Below are positions 56,095 to 64,000 of a stretch of 64,000 nucleotides of DNA, piece by piece (within the stretch, counting starts at the first letter, position 1; each line of letters starts with the position of its first letter). The translations under genes were made by a program, and so were the position numbers. The stretch is from Bifidobacterium pseudolongum subsp. globosum (GTDB lineage: Bacteria > Actinomycetota > Actinomycetes > Actinomycetales > Bifidobacteriaceae). The notes under the pieces are model-generated. The model did no database searches and was not told the origin of the DNA. It was given only the letters and a program-made list of their open reading frames with translations. Location: NCBI RefSeq assembly GCF_000741295.1, contig NZ_JGZG01000005.1, positions 496,001 to 560,000 on the forward strand. Reading direction: 5' to 3'.

Positions 56095-57669
56095 TCACAT
56101 GCGTTCGTGTTCGAGTGATTCCGGGCTGGCATACGGTCGCATGCGCTCCACGCCGTCTTGGGCGAGGCGCAGCTCCTTGCCCAGGGCACACGCGCCCAAG
56201 CGCACCACGCGCTCGGCGATGGTGGCGGCCATGGCGTAATGCATGAATGCGAAATCCCCTGCCTGTGCACTGTCCAGCCCATCCTGCACACGGCGCTCGT
56301 AGCTTTCGCCCAAGCGCAGCGCGATGATGGCGAATGACGCCAAATCGTCAAGATCGTCCAAGTCGAAACGCTCTTGCGCAAGGTCGAACGCCAGATTGTA
56401 ATAGTCCAAGGCGGCTTGCGCATCCGGCTCGTGGTCGGGCCCGCGGCCGTCGCGCAGCATATCACCCAGATAGCACGCGCAGTCAGCCAGGCCATGCTCG
56501 CAGCCGCGCCCGAACCACAGGAACGCCTGCGCGTCGGCGTCTGCGACCTGCACATGGCGTTCGTAATACAGTATGCCGAGTACCTGTGCGGCTTCGAACA
56601 TGCCCGCCCCATACGCTTCGGTGAGCAGGTCAGCACCCTGTGCAAACAACTGCGCGCGCGTGCCCGCATCGGCGGTCATGGCGGCCCGCGAGCACAGGTC
56701 GCGCGCCTGGTCGAACAAATCAAGGCCCTTGCTCGAGATGGACGTGACCAGCGGGTCATCGCCGTATGCTCCGTTCGGGTCGGTCTCCACATCTTCCGGA
56801 CCGCCTAGGATCACGTCGAGGAACTGCTCTTGCCCGCGCAGCGCGTCCATCCATTCCTCGGGGATGCCACTGGGCTCGCCCTCATCCTCGAATCCGTAGA
56901 CAAGGGCGGCGAGCGCGCCGGCGACCGCTGCGGTCGTGTCGGTGTCGGAGCCCAGATTGACCGCCTCCACCACACAATCGGCGTACGAATGCGTGGTGCA
57001 CAGGCACCATAGCGCAGCTTCGAGCGTGTGCAGCACGAACCCGTCGGATTCGATCTCGTTCCGACTCTTGTGCCACAGGCCGTCGAATCCGTTGTGGGCG
57101 AGCGCCTCGCGCACATCCACCATGTCGATCAGTTCGCGGGCGACGTGCACCAAGGTCACGCACGCGTCCATGCTGATCGGGTGCGCGTGCGTGACGGCGC
57201 TCGCCCGGCGGATGTCGCTGTCAGACAGGTCAAACAGCGCGCACGGCACGATGCGCATGAGCGAACCGTTGCCGTTGTCGCGCTCGCCGCTCATGCCGTG
57301 ACCGGCGCGCAAGGCGCGTTGGGTGGCACCGCCGACGTCGAAGACCGTGCCGTCGGCGCTGTATTTGCCGTCGTCGAGCCACGCCAGGAAGCGCACGCGC
57401 ATGTCGTCTTCGTTCACGGTGCCGTCGCACGAGAGCAGCGAGTCGAGTGTGGCGAGCATGAGCGCGGTGTCGTCGGAATACGTGCCGGCGGGTTGCCGGT
57501 GCGCGCCGCCGCCCACCATGCCGGTGCAGGTGAATGTGCCGCGCTCGCGGAACTCGTAGGGCACACCGAGCGCGTCTCCGATCGCCTCGCCGTAGATGAT
57601 GGTCTGCATGAGGACCATGGTGGCCATGACCGCGTGTTCGTCTTCGGGGGTGATGTTCGTGGTGTCCAT
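56095..57669 (-). CDS. ADP-ribosylglycohydrolase family protein with Sel1-like C-terminus
   Basis: 524 aa. Residues about 20-290 form an ADP-ribosylglycohydrolase fold: GEAIGDALGVPYEFR, GTYSDDTALMLATLDSL with the metal-binding STDDT-type motif, GNGSLMRIVPCALF, and the final NLGSDTDTTAAVAGALAALVYG. The remaining 200 residues are helical with Sel1-like repeats (EAAQVLGILYYERH, GLADCACYLGDMLRDG), a likely protein-interaction part. Activity would be removal of ADP-ribose from proteins or nucleic acids. The upstream DNA has four 17-bp operator-like sites spaced 31-32 bp. A truncated paralogue lies beyond them. The HAD gene follows 3 nt downstream. Confidence 0.87.
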   Translation of the reverse strand: MDTTNITPEDEHAVMATMVLMQTIIYGEAIGDALGVPYEFRERGTFTCTGMVGGGAHRQPAGTYSDDTALMLATLDSLLSCDGTVNEDDMRVRFLAWLDDGKYSADGTVFDVGGATQRALRAGHGMSGERDNGNGSLMRIVPCALFDLSDSDIRRASAVTHAHPISMDACVTLVHVARELIDMVDVREALAHNGFDGLWHKSRNEIESDGFVLHTLEAALWCLCTTHSYADCVVEAVNLGSDTDTTAAVAGALAALVYGFEDEGEPSGIPEEWMDALRGQEQFLDVILGGPEDVETDPNGAYGDDPLVTSISSKGLDLFDQARDLCSRAAMTADAGTRAQLFAQGADLLTEAYGAGMFEAAQVLGILYYERHVQVADADAQAFLWFGRGCEHGLADCACYLGDMLRDGRGPDHEPDAQAALDYYNLAFDLAQERFDLDDLDDLASFAIIALRLGESYERRVQDGLDSAQAGDFAFMHYAMAATIAERVVRLGACALGKELRLAQDGVERMRPYASPESLEHERM

Positions 57670-57731
57670 GGTGCGGCGGCGCCTTTCCGTGCGTGTGCGT
57701 TCCATAAGCCATCTTAGTGTGCGGCGACCGA

Positions 57732-57843
57732 GCGTGCGAATTGTACGCTCCAGCAAACACTCTGCGTAAAATTACTACGCAAAACCCCTGCAAAGCGTGC
57801 GAATTGTACGCAGGCACCTCCAGACTGCGTAAAATTCATATGC
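57732..57843. promoter_or_regulatory. Array of four 17-bp operator-like sites
   Basis: GCGTGCGAATTGTACGC at 57732-57748 and 57795-57811, GCGTAAAATTACTACGC at 57764-57780, GCGTAAAATTCATATGC at 57827-57843. Read on one strand or the other all four fit GCGTA-N-AATT-N3-ACGC. Start-to-start distances are 32, 31 and 32 bp, about three helical turns. They lie directly upstream of the ADP-ribosylglycohydrolase gene. Confidence 0.72.
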
Positions 57844-57849
57844 AAAATC

Positions 57850-58328
57850 AACATGGGTGACGGCGCTCATCGCGCGTACATCATCGTCCGCCACGCCGAA
57901 GAACGCGAGCGGGATGCTGCGCATCAGCGCGCCGTTGCCGTTGTCGCGCTCGCCGCCCAGACCGTGGTCGGTGTGCAGGGCCTGGTATGTGGTGCGCCCC
58001 ACGCCGAACGCCGCGCCGTCGGCCGTGTATTTGCCGTCGAAAAGCCAATCGCGGTAGCGTTCGCGCAGGTCGTCGGGATCCACCACGCCATCGCGATGCA
58101 TCAGGGAATCCAGTGTGGCCAGTGCCATTGAGGTGTCGTCGGAAAAGTGCCAGCGGGTATGCCGGCCGCCTCGCTGCAGGTCATCGTGATGCAGGTGAAT
58201 GTGTCCCTCATACGCCCCTCGTATGGCACGCCGAGCGCGTCGCCGATCGCCTCGCCGTACATGGCGCTTTGCAGCAGCCGCAGCATTGTCTCGTCGCCGA
58301 TGTCCATGTCCGTCTCCGTCTCTCCCAC
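57850..58328 (-). pseudogene. Truncated, frameshifted ADP-ribosylglycohydrolase
   Basis: Begins like the intact gene at 57669 (LRLLQSAMYGEAIGDALGVP, then GIPAGTF) and continues in another frame (SDDTSMALATLDSLM, DNGNGALMRSIPLAFFG, SAVTHVD). The frame change maps to the A-run at 58143-58146, where one extra base would restore the family reading. Protein homology stops at the equivalent of residue 160 of the paralogue, exactly where the operator array begins, so the last two-thirds of the active site are missing. It is a duplicate that has decayed; the deletion may have brought the array next to it. Confidence 0.85.
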
Positions 58329-58446
58329 GGCCGCCGGAACACGCCGACGAACCGCACATGTGCTGTTTCAGACGTTGCCATGTGCGTCCAGAATACCGCC
58401 ACCGCACCCGTTGTGCTAACGCGTGGGCATGCGCGCGCCGTGGAGT

Positions 58447-60042
58447 TCAGCGTGCGCACGTGACGGCGCTGAGCATGAGCTCCACGCTTTCGATGCGCCG
58501 CGCCACCTTGGCGGTGATGTGCGGCAGGAGCGCAATGACCGCGCGCGTCTTGTTCGTGCGCACACGGCAAAACGCGGCCACCGACTCGCAGTCGAGTGCG
58601 CCGTTCGCGCGAGCCGCACACAGCGGTTTCAGTTCGCCGGCACGGAATGCGCCGCTGTGTTCGAGCGCCTGCAGCGTGCGCTCGGCGCCCAGCGCACGCA
58701 CATACTCGCCCTCCAAATCGGGCTGCGAGACCCACACATGCTCGGCGGCTAGCTGGTCGGCGCGCACATGGTATTGCCCGGCTATCTCCTGCGCGGCGTC
58801 GGCGTCGATGAGCTGCGCGAGCGGCACCTGGAACCCGTGCTCGCCGAACATGCGGCGCCATGCGGGCATGTTGCCGCAGCCTCCAGCTTCAAGCAGCACA
58901 ATGCCGTAGGCGTCCAGATTGCGTTTCGTCACATCTGCGCAATGCTCCACAAGCACGCGGTCGGTGATGCCCTCGACGACGATCACGCGGTCGGCGGTCA
59001 ATGGCTCGAGCCGGTCGCGCACCCACATGTGCAGCAGCAGTTTGTCGTCTTCGCTCAGAAAATCCCGCTGCGGCTGCACCACTTGTCCGCCGGAGTGCAT
59101 CACCACGATCTGGTCGGGCTCGAACTCGCCGATGATGTCCGGCGAATGCGTGGCGATGATCTTCTGGCTGTCGCCGCGCGCAAGCAGGCGCGCGAGATTG
59201 CGCTGGCTCGTGGGGTGCAGGTGCGTTTCCGGCTCGTCCACTCCGATGATGCGCGTGCGGTCGTCGAGACCGTCGACGAGCGCGAGCGCATACACCGCAC
59301 GCAGTCCACCCGACTGGTCACCCAAGTCACGCTGTTCGCCGTTCTTGCGCAGTTGCAGGCGCAGTCCGTTGAGCGGCGCGGCACAGTCGCGCGCGGCGGG
59401 CACGAAGACGAGGTTGTTCTGCTGGTAGTCACCCGGTAGCGCGGCGGTCAGTTGCGCGGCGATGCGCTGGCGCAGTTCGAGCAACGGCTGCGAGTCTTCG
59501 AGCACGCGCGCATAGGCGCGGTCGACTTCGGCGAGCGCCTTGCGCTCCTGCTGCAGGTCCTGGGTGGCGAGCAGGCCGTCGATGAACGATCCATGCGCGT
59601 CACCCAACGACTGGTCGTCGGCGATGTACGTCCAGCCGATTGCGTCGATCTGGGATTGCAATAGGTCGGTTTCGTGCCATGCGCCGGCCGCATACCGGCG
59701 GATGACGAGCGATTTGCCGTCTGCTTCGACGCGCGTCTCGAGCCGCAGTGTCAGCGTGGACGCGCCGCCGGATTGGCGCACGGCGTCGCCGAAATGCGGA
59801 TCATTGGCGCCGCATTCGAGTTGCGCTTCGACGACGAACGGCTGGGTGCGGTCGCGCACGTCGTCGGCGGTGATCGACGTGTAGAGCGCGCCTTGGTTGG
59901 CGCCGAGCAGCAGGTCGAGGCAGCGCAGGATCGAGGTCTTGCCCGAGTCGTTGGTGCCCACGAGCACGAGATGCCGGCGTACCTCAATGTACAGGTCGGC
60001 CACACGGGTGTGGTTGCGGATCGCGACTGAAGTGAGTCTCAC
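58447..60042 (-). CDS. OLD-family ATPase/TOPRIM nuclease
   Basis: 531 aa. N-terminal ABC-type ATPase: Walker A GTNDSGKTS (29-37), Q-loop region, signature-like SGGLRAVYALA and Walker B GVDEPETHLHP. The C-terminal TOPRIM-type nuclease has VIVVEGITDRVLVEH with the conserved glutamate and a later IDADAAQE. This is the architecture of OLD (overcoming lysogenization defect) nucleases and GajA. GTG 60042 is the start because it overlaps the stop of the kinase-like gene (GTGA), coupling their translation. There is no UvrD-like GajB partner, so it is not a Gabija pair. Defence or repair function is likely but unproven. Confidence 0.87.
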   Translation of the reverse strand: MRLTSVAIRNHTRVADLYIEVRRHLVLVGTNDSGKTSILRCLDLLLGANQGALYTSITADDVRDRTQPFVVEAQLECGANDPHFGDAVRQSGGASTLTLRLETRVEADGKSLVIRRYAAGAWHETDLLQSQIDAIGWTYIADDQSLGDAHGSFIDGLLATQDLQQERKALAEVDRAYARVLEDSQPLLELRQRIAAQLTAALPGDYQQNNLVFVPAARDCAAPLNGLRLQLRKNGEQRDLGDQSGGLRAVYALALVDGLDDRTRIIGVDEPETHLHPTSQRNLARLLARGDSQKIIATHSPDIIGEFEPDQIVVMHSGGQVVQPQRDFLSEDDKLLLHMWVRDRLEPLTADRVIVVEGITDRVLVEHCADVTKRNLDAYGIVLLEAGGCGNMPAWRRMFGEHGFQVPLAQLIDADAAQEIAGQYHVRADQLAAEHVWVSQPDLEGEYVRALGAERTLQALEHSGAFRAGELKPLCAARANGALDCESVAAFCRVRTNKTRAVIALLPHITAKVARRIESVELMLSAVTCAR

Positions 60043-60593
60043 AGCTGGCTGGATGGGTGGTCGGCCACGTACTGCAGGAACTCGTTCGTCTTCGACCAGT
60101 ATTTGACGCCCCAGTTCTCGAAGTTCCACTCGTCCATGTAGTCGTTGCATTCGAAGTCGATGTAGTGGATCAGACCGTCCTGCACCACGAAATTCGTGGG
60201 GAAATAGTCGATGTTGATGCGGTGGCGGGCCAGCTGGTCGGCCATGAACCGCACCTGTTCGAGGTATTCAGGGCGCATCTCGTCCTGCAACACGAGCTCG
60301 TAGATGGTGGGGCCGTCCACGTACTCCTTGAGGATGCGCTCTTTGTCGATGTCCACGTCGAGCATCACGGGCAGGCGCACGCCCAGTTCGCGCAGCCGAC
60401 GGTAGTCGCGGATCTCGGATTGGATCTTGTCGCCGAACTGATAGTACGAGCAGGGCTCGTGGTGGATCTGCTTGAGTACGTATTGGGTGTGTGGCATGCT
60501 CTGGGAACGGACAAGGAAGGAATAGCCCCCCTTGCCTTTGCCCAGCAGGCGAAGTACATCGAAGGGCATCCCATTGACCGTCAATTGCTTCAT
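60039..60593 (-). CDS. Small protein-kinase-like protein
   Basis: 184 aa. A compact eukaryotic-like kinase fold: glycine-rich loop GKGKGG (18-23), ATP lysine in YVLKQI (K41), catalytic loop INIDYFPTN (D129, N134) and metal-binding IDFECN (D146, DFE in place of DFG). All catalytic positions are occupied, but the substrate lobe is very short. It overlaps the OLD gene by 4 nt, implying that kinase and nuclease work together. Members are sometimes annotated as serine/threonine or phosphotransferase-like. TACGAT ends 6 nt before the ATG and no ribosome site is visible, suggesting a leaderless mRNA. Confidence 0.8.
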   Translation of the reverse strand: MKQLTVNGMPFDVLRLLGKGKGGYSFLVRSQSMPHTQYVLKQIHHEPCSYYQFGDKIQSEIRDYRRLRELGVRLPVMLDVDIDKERILKEYVDGPTIYELVLQDEMRPEYLEQVRFMADQLARHRINIDYFPTNFVVQDGLIHYIDFECNDYMDEWNFENWGVKYWSKTNEFLQYVADHPSSQL

Positions 60594-60599
60594 GTTGGC

Positions 60600-60605
60600 A
60601 TCGTA
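60600..60605 (-). promoter_or_regulatory. -10 box for a probable leaderless transcript of the kinase-OLD operon
   Basis: On the minus strand TACGAT ends 6 nt before the ATG at 60593, with GCCAAC in between and no Shine-Dalgarno sequence. Confidence 0.45.
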
Positions 60606-60680
60606 CCATGCTGCCGAAGGCCGGAAAGCAAAAGACCCGCCATGTGGCGCCTCACGTTGGCGGCCACCTGCGGCAGTGCG

Positions 60681-60808
60681 TGACTGACCTTAGACACCAA
60701 CAGCCGTCTGGGTTGCCTCAAACGGTATCCCATGACTGACCCTAGACATCAACAGCCATCCAAAGCAGCACCGACGGCAATGCGTGGCTAACCCTAGACA
60801 CCAACAGC
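60681..60808. repeat. Three 24-bp direct repeats at 52-bp intervals
   Basis: Copies at 60681-60704, 60733-60756 and 60785-60808 share the core CCTAGACACCAACAGC with one or two changes each. The 28-bp segments between them differ. Copies 1 and 3 are also alike for about 9 bp on the left (GGCARTGCG). This 350-bp stretch between the kinase gene and tRNA-Glu has no gene that I can support. Confidence 0.7.
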
Positions 60809-60904
60809 TGCCGCATGACACCAGTATCGACTGGCGGGGCACTTGTTGTCGCTTAATTCCCGCTGTGTTTCGTGGGTTGTTACTGTGTCGTTACCGGGTA
60901 GAAG

Positions 60905-60939
60905 AAAACCCTTGGAATCGTTGTGATTCCAAGGGTTTT
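60905..60939. terminator. Terminator after tRNA-Glu
   Basis: 15-bp perfect stem (60905-60919 with 60925-60939), 5-nt loop, ending in TTTT on both strands, 7 bp beyond the 3' end of the tRNA. Confidence 0.85.
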
Positions 60940-60945
60940 AGGTCG

Positions 60946-61017
60946 TACCCCCTGAGAGAGTCGAACTCTCGTTGTCAGATTGAAAGTCTGGTGTCCTAAC
61001 CGTTAGACGAAGGGGGC
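60946..61017 (-). tRNA. tRNA-Glu (TTC)
   Basis: 72 nt, CCA not encoded. Acceptor GCCCCCT pairs with AGGGGGT; anticodon loop CTTTCAA with anticodon TTC; T arm GAGTTCGACTC. Single tRNA between its own promoter and a strong terminator. Confidence 0.95.
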
Positions 61018-61032
61018 CTGACAACTCGATTA

Positions 61033-61060
61033 ATAATACACGAGACGTCAATGCACGCAA
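61033..61060 (-). promoter_or_regulatory. Promoter of tRNA-Glu
   Basis: Minus strand: -35 TTGCGT (61060-61055), 16-bp spacer, -10 TATTAT (61038-61033), the same arrangement as in front of the tRNA-Asp/Phe operon. Confidence 0.6.
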
Positions 61061-61081
61061 ATCACGGCGTGTCGCACACAA

Positions 61082-61954
61082 TCACCGCGTGCGGTAGGTG
61101 AAATCGTGGATCACACGACCTGCGGCGAGGCCCTTTTTCTCGAAGTTCGTCAGCACGCGCCCCTCGAAACGTTCGGATTCGGTGAAGTCGGCGTGCGGCA
61201 GCCCGGCCGCGTCCGCCGCATTGCCTTTGCCCACGTGTTCGGTCGGCAGGCTCACCGTGAGCGCGCCGGCGTTGGCGAAGTCGTCACGGCCGTCCATCAC
61301 CTCATGCACATGGAGCGCGTAATCCTCAATGTCGGTGGCGATGCGCCACACGCCGCCGTCCGCAAGCGCACGCCGCACATCCGCGGCGAGCTCCGGCTGC
61401 ACGATGCGGCGCTTGTGGTGCTTCATCTTGGGCCAGGGGTCCGGGAAGAACGTCCACACTTCGCTCACCACACCTGGCGCCACCGCCTTCATGAGCTCGG
61501 GCGCGTTGACCTGCGCGATACGCAGATTGTGCAGGCCGCGCTTGCCCGCGAGCAGCAGGGTGTGCGCCACGCCCGGGTCGTAGACCTCGAGCGCCAGGAA
61601 GTTGAGTTCGGGGTGAGTCTCGGCCGCGGCGGCCATGTTTTCGCCCTGCCCGCTGCCGATTTCGATGACGAGCGGGTTCACGTTGCCCCACACACGCTGC
61701 ACATACGCCATGTCGAGCGTGAAGTCGGCACGCGGGTCGAGCGATCCCTCCCCCGCATTGATCCCATTGAGCAGATAGTCATGCGCATAGGTATCCCGCG
61801 CACGCTGCAGCCGGTCATCAAGGCGCGGCGAGCGGCGGACGAACGAGAGCACCTTGCGCCCATAGAGCGGCGGGCGCGTGGGTTCGCCTGCGGATGAGTC
61901 CGCGGTTGCGTCTGATGCTGCGGTGGGGGCTGCTGTGCTGTTCTCGGCTGTCAT
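61082..61954 (-). CDS. trmB: tRNA (guanine-N7-)-methyltransferase
   Basis: SAM-dependent enzyme making m7G46 in tRNAs. 290 aa: a variable N-terminal extension of about 85 residues rich in Ala/Thr, then the TrmB fold: [16 protein letters not shown] (SAM loop), [32 protein letters not shown] (signature) and [10 protein letters not shown]. The ATG at 61954 directly follows AAAGGAGG. It diverges from galE. Confidence 0.95.
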   Translation of the reverse strand: MTAENSTAAPTAASDATADSSAGEPTRPPLYGRKVLSFVRRSPRLDDRLQRARDTYAHDYLLNGINAGEGSLDPRADFTLDMAYVQRVWGNVNPLVIEIGSGQGENMAAAAETHPELNFLALEVYDPGVAHTLLLAGKRGLHNLRIAQVNAPELMKAVAPGVVSEVWTFFPDPWPKMKHHKRRIVQPELAADVRRALADGGVWRIATDIEDYALHVHEVMDGRDDFANAGALTVSLPTEHVGKGNAADAAGLPHADFTESERFEGRVLTNFEKKGLAAGRVIHDFTYRTR

Positions 61955-62077
61955 AGCCTCCTTTATATCCGGGCCTCTACCCGTGGGCGTGGGTGGTGGC
62001 GCCTGTTGTTTTCCTCGCGGCGTATGTTGAGACACGATACTACGAGCGCCCCGCGCGAACCTGTAGTATACTGAAAT

Positions 62078-62094
62078 TGTTACAAAAGGTAACA
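62078..62094. promoter_or_regulatory. Operator-like palindrome in the galE promoter
   Basis: TGTTAC-AAAAG-GTAACA, perfect 6-bp arms. It lies 5 bp after a -10 box TATACT (62067-62072), so a bound repressor would block initiation of galE. Confidence 0.5.
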
Positions 62095-62146
62095 TAAAAC
62101 AGCAAAAGAGAACATACTCTCTGTTGCTTTGGTGGAAAGGACCAAC

Positions 62147-63157
62147 ATGACCGTTCTTGTAACAGGCGGCTGTGGCTACATTGGCGCCCATGTGGTGCAT
62201 GCCCTGCACGAAGCCGGGCAGGACGTGGTGGTTGTGGACGATCTGAGCTATGGCAAGCCCGATCGCATTGGAAATGCACGTCTGTACGGCATGGACATCT
62301 CCGCTCCGGGCGCCGGCGAGCGCCTTGCCGAGATCATGAAGGCGGAGAACGTCGACTCCGTCATCCACTTCGCCGCGCGCAAGCAGGTCGGCGAATCGGT
62401 CGAAAAACCGCTGTGGTACTACCAGCAGAACATCAACGGCATGCTCAACGTGCTCGAAGGCATGCGCGAGGCCGGCGTGAAGAAGCTCGTCTTCTCGTCG
62501 AGCGCCGCCACCTACGGCGTGCCGCCGGTCGATGTGGTGCCCGAAGACGTGCAGCCGATGGTGCCGATCAACCCGTACGGCCAGACCAAGCTGTTCGGCG
62601 AGTGGATGGCACGCGCGTGCGAGGAGCCGTACGGCATCCGCTTCTGCGGCCTTCGCTACTTCAACGTGGCCGGTTGTGGCCCGGTGGAGCTCGAGGACCC
62701 GGCAATCCTGAACCTGATCCCCATGCTGTTCGACCGCCTCAAGCAAGGCAAGGCGCCGGCGATCTTCGGCGACGACTACCCGACGCCCGACGGCACATGC
62801 GTGCGCGACTACATCCACGTCTCTGACCTGGCGGACGCCCATCTGGCCGCGCTCAAGTACCTGGACCGCGACGAGCGCAAGTACGACGTCTTCAATGTCG
62901 GCACCGGCGAAGGCACCTCGGTGCGCCAGATCGTGGACGAGGTCAAGAAGGTGACCGGCCTGCCGTTCACCGAGACCGTCATGCCACGCCGCGCAGGTGA
63001 CCCGCCGCACCTGATCGGCTCGCCGAAGCGCATCAATGAGGAGATGGGCTGGCACGCCAAGTACGACGTCGAAGACATCGTCGAGTCCGCGTGGAACGCG
63101 TGGCAGGCCAATCCGGACCACCACATTGACGTGGAGACCTGGAAGCAGGCCGACTGA
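62147..63157 (+). CDS. galE: UDP-glucose 4-epimerase
   Basis: Interconverts UDP-glucose and UDP-galactose (336 aa); a Leloir-pathway enzyme important in bifidobacterial galactose and host-glycan use. NAD-binding [18 protein letters not shown] with the catalytic serine, YGQTK with the tyrosine-lysine pair, and [10 protein letters not shown] are present. The ATG at 62147 follows GGAAAGG. A palindromic operator candidate lies in its promoter and a strong hairpin follows the gene. Confidence 0.95.
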   Translation: MTVLVTGGCGYIGAHVVHALHEAGQDVVVVDDLSYGKPDRIGNARLYGMDISAPGAGERLAEIMKAENVDSVIHFAARKQVGESVEKPLWYYQQNINGMLNVLEGMREAGVKKLVFSSSAATYGVPPVDVVPEDVQPMVPINPYGQTKLFGEWMARACEEPYGIRFCGLRYFNVAGCGPVELEDPAILNLIPMLFDRLKQGKAPAIFGDDYPTPDGTCVRDYIHVSDLADAHLAALKYLDRDERKYDVFNVGTGEGTSVRQIVDEVKKVTGLPFTETVMPRRAGDPPHLIGSPKRINEEMGWHAKYDVEDIVESAWNAWQANPDHHIDVETWKQAD

Positions 63158-63180
63158 TTCGCTCAATCAGCGCTCACCAA

Positions 63181-63218
63181 CGGCGAGGGTCCGTGGAACG
63201 TTCCACGGACCCTCGCCG
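63181..63218 (+). terminator. Terminator of galE
   Basis: A 38-bp perfect palindrome 24 bp after the galE stop, followed by TTTCCTT. It lies between convergent genes and can work in both directions. Confidence 0.85.
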
Positions 63219-63258
63219 TTTCCTTCCCCTTCAAGCTTCCCCATGGCAGCCGCGGACG

Positions 63259-64000
63259 CTACCCTACGACTCGATTGTTCAGACGAGCCGGTACCACGCC
63301 GTCGCCCTGAGGCAACAACGCGTTGGTGACGCATCCGCCGTCGATCGACGCCAACGCCCGCTCAAGTGGCACGCTCAGGTGGCCGTTGGCCGCCATCCAC
63401 TCCGTATACCCACGCACCATGCCCATATCAGCGGTGCCCCAGTCACCGTCGGCGTCAAGCCACGATGGGGCCACGGCGGCAAGTGACGCGGCGAGCACAT
63501 CGGGGTCGATGTGGCACAGCGCCGGTTGCAGCGCTTCGACGGCGGCTTGCGGATCATCAATCGCCATACGGTACCCCTGCGCAGTGGCCGCGAGAAAATC
63601 ACGCACCATCTGCGGATTGCGCTCAATCAGGTCATGGCGTGCGGAAACGTAATAGGAGTGGTGCGGTGCCACCTCAACGTCGTCGAACGGCAGCACGACG
63701 AGGTCGTTGAAATCACCTGATCCCTGATACGGCTCCCACCATGCCACATTGATGAACGCGTCGCATTTGCCGCGTTCGACACTGCGGATATCGGGCTCCC
63801 ACTGCCCTGGATCGATGGTGATCAACGTAGAGAAGTCGCCGCCATCTTTCTCCACCGCCTGCTGCAGCTCCGTGTACAGCCGGGCGACGCCCATCGGAAT
63901 GCACACGCGTTTGCCCTCCAGATCGCGGAATCGACGGATACCGCTGGCTTTGTTCGTGATGATGCCGCCGATCTGACATTGGTTCATCACCGCACACGAC
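63259..64000 (-). CDS. ABC transporter substrate-binding protein (NMT1/THI5-like), partial
   Basis: The frame is open to the right edge, so the N-terminus with any signal peptide is outside the window. The visible 245 codons carry a periplasmic-binding-protein type II fold: DLEGKRVCIPMG (the usual DLKGKKIGIP block), SVERGKCDAFINVAWWEP, and ERNPQMVRDFLAATAQGYRMAIDDPQAAVE. This is the pattern of NMT1/THI5-like proteins that deliver pyrimidine precursors or sulfonates. The ligand cannot be assigned without the missing part and the permease genes. Confidence 0.85.
   Translation of the reverse strand, partial: SCAVMNQCQIGGIITNKASGIRRFRDLEGKRVCIPMGVARLYTELQQAVEKDGGDFSTLITIDPGQWEPDIRSVERGKCDAFINVAWWEPYQGSGDFNDLVVLPFDDVEVAPHHSYYVSARHDLIERNPQMVRDFLAATAQGYRMAIDDPQAAVEALQPALCHIDPDVLAASLAAVAPSWLDADGDWGTADMGMVRGYTEWMAANGHLSVPLERALASIDGGCVTNALLPQGDGVVPARLNNRVVG

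Noticed and set aside
57775-58407. Functional second ADP-ribosylglycohydrolase
   Set aside because: Homology changes frame at 58143-58146 and ends before the second metal-binding region; called a pseudogene.
60681-60808. CRISPR array
   Set aside because: Only three imperfect 24-bp repeats, no cas genes or leader visible, and repeat sequence unlike known types; listed as a repeat instead.

Overview
The window is high-GC, gene-dense Gram-positive DNA. Gene content and order point to a Bifidobacterium or a very close relative: an ApuB-type two-domain amylopullulanase, sortase-anchored surface proteins with LAxTG-like tails, a fused shikimate kinase/3-dehydroquinate synthase, and an actinobacterial DUF948 - small membrane protein - alaS - ruvX - mltG block. 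I cannot assign a species.

Layout. 1-3 kb: FtsX-type ABC exporter whose permease runs off the left edge. 3.2-13.3 kb: extracellular alpha-glucan/surface locus with a sortase-anchored beta-propeller-like protein, a lipoprotein alpha-amylase and the amylopullulanase ApuB. The first and last are broken at their ends (missing start, frameshift, nonsense codon), so this locus is decaying or mis-sequenced. 13.6-18.7 kb: a cassette of unrecognised genes, two membrane proteins on the minus strand and three genes on the plus strand ending in a GIY-YIG nuclease. A near-identical AT-rich 18-bp palindrome lies in front of each of its three transcription units. The cassette sits between the real aroQ 3' end and a displaced, diverged copy of that 3' end, as expected for an element integrated at aroQ.

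18.7-22 kb: shikimate genes aroC-aroKB-aroQ. 22-29.5 kb: prepilin peptidase, mltG, ruvX, alaS, two small membrane proteins, a phosphatase, a holin-like protein and rpsD. 29.7-34.4 kb: PcrA/UvrD helicase, then xpt-pbuX for xanthine salvage. 34.4-45.1 kb: membrane protein, intracellular alpha-amylase abutting a truncated gene fragment, ABC transporter, two glycosyltransferases, an AI-2E-type transporter, a membrane-bound MerR protein, and tRNA-Asp, tRNA-Asp, tRNA-Phe.

46.6-52.9 kb: a catabolic operon of APH-type kinase, Eat-type ethanolamine permease, class III phospho-lyase-type PLP enzyme and GntR/UTRA regulator, with fucO upstream. Together these suggest a B12-independent ethanolamine pathway: ethanolamine to phosphoethanolamine to acetaldehyde, then possibly ethanol. 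53-60.6 kb: DUF2130 protein, cutinase-like lipoprotein, HAD protein, ADP-ribosylglycohydrolase with Sel1 repeats, a broken ADP-ribosylglycohydrolase copy, and an overlapping pair of a small protein-kinase-like gene and an OLD-family ATPase/TOPRIM nuclease. Four 17-bp operator-like sites spaced 31-32 bp lie in front of the intact ADP-ribosylglycohydrolase. 60.9-64 kb: tRNA-Glu, trmB, galE and a partial ABC substrate-binding protein.

The strongest candidates for something undescribed are the kinase/phospho-lyase ethanolamine operon, the palindrome-linked cassette at aroQ, and the ADP-ribose/OLD-kinase region with its phased operator array.
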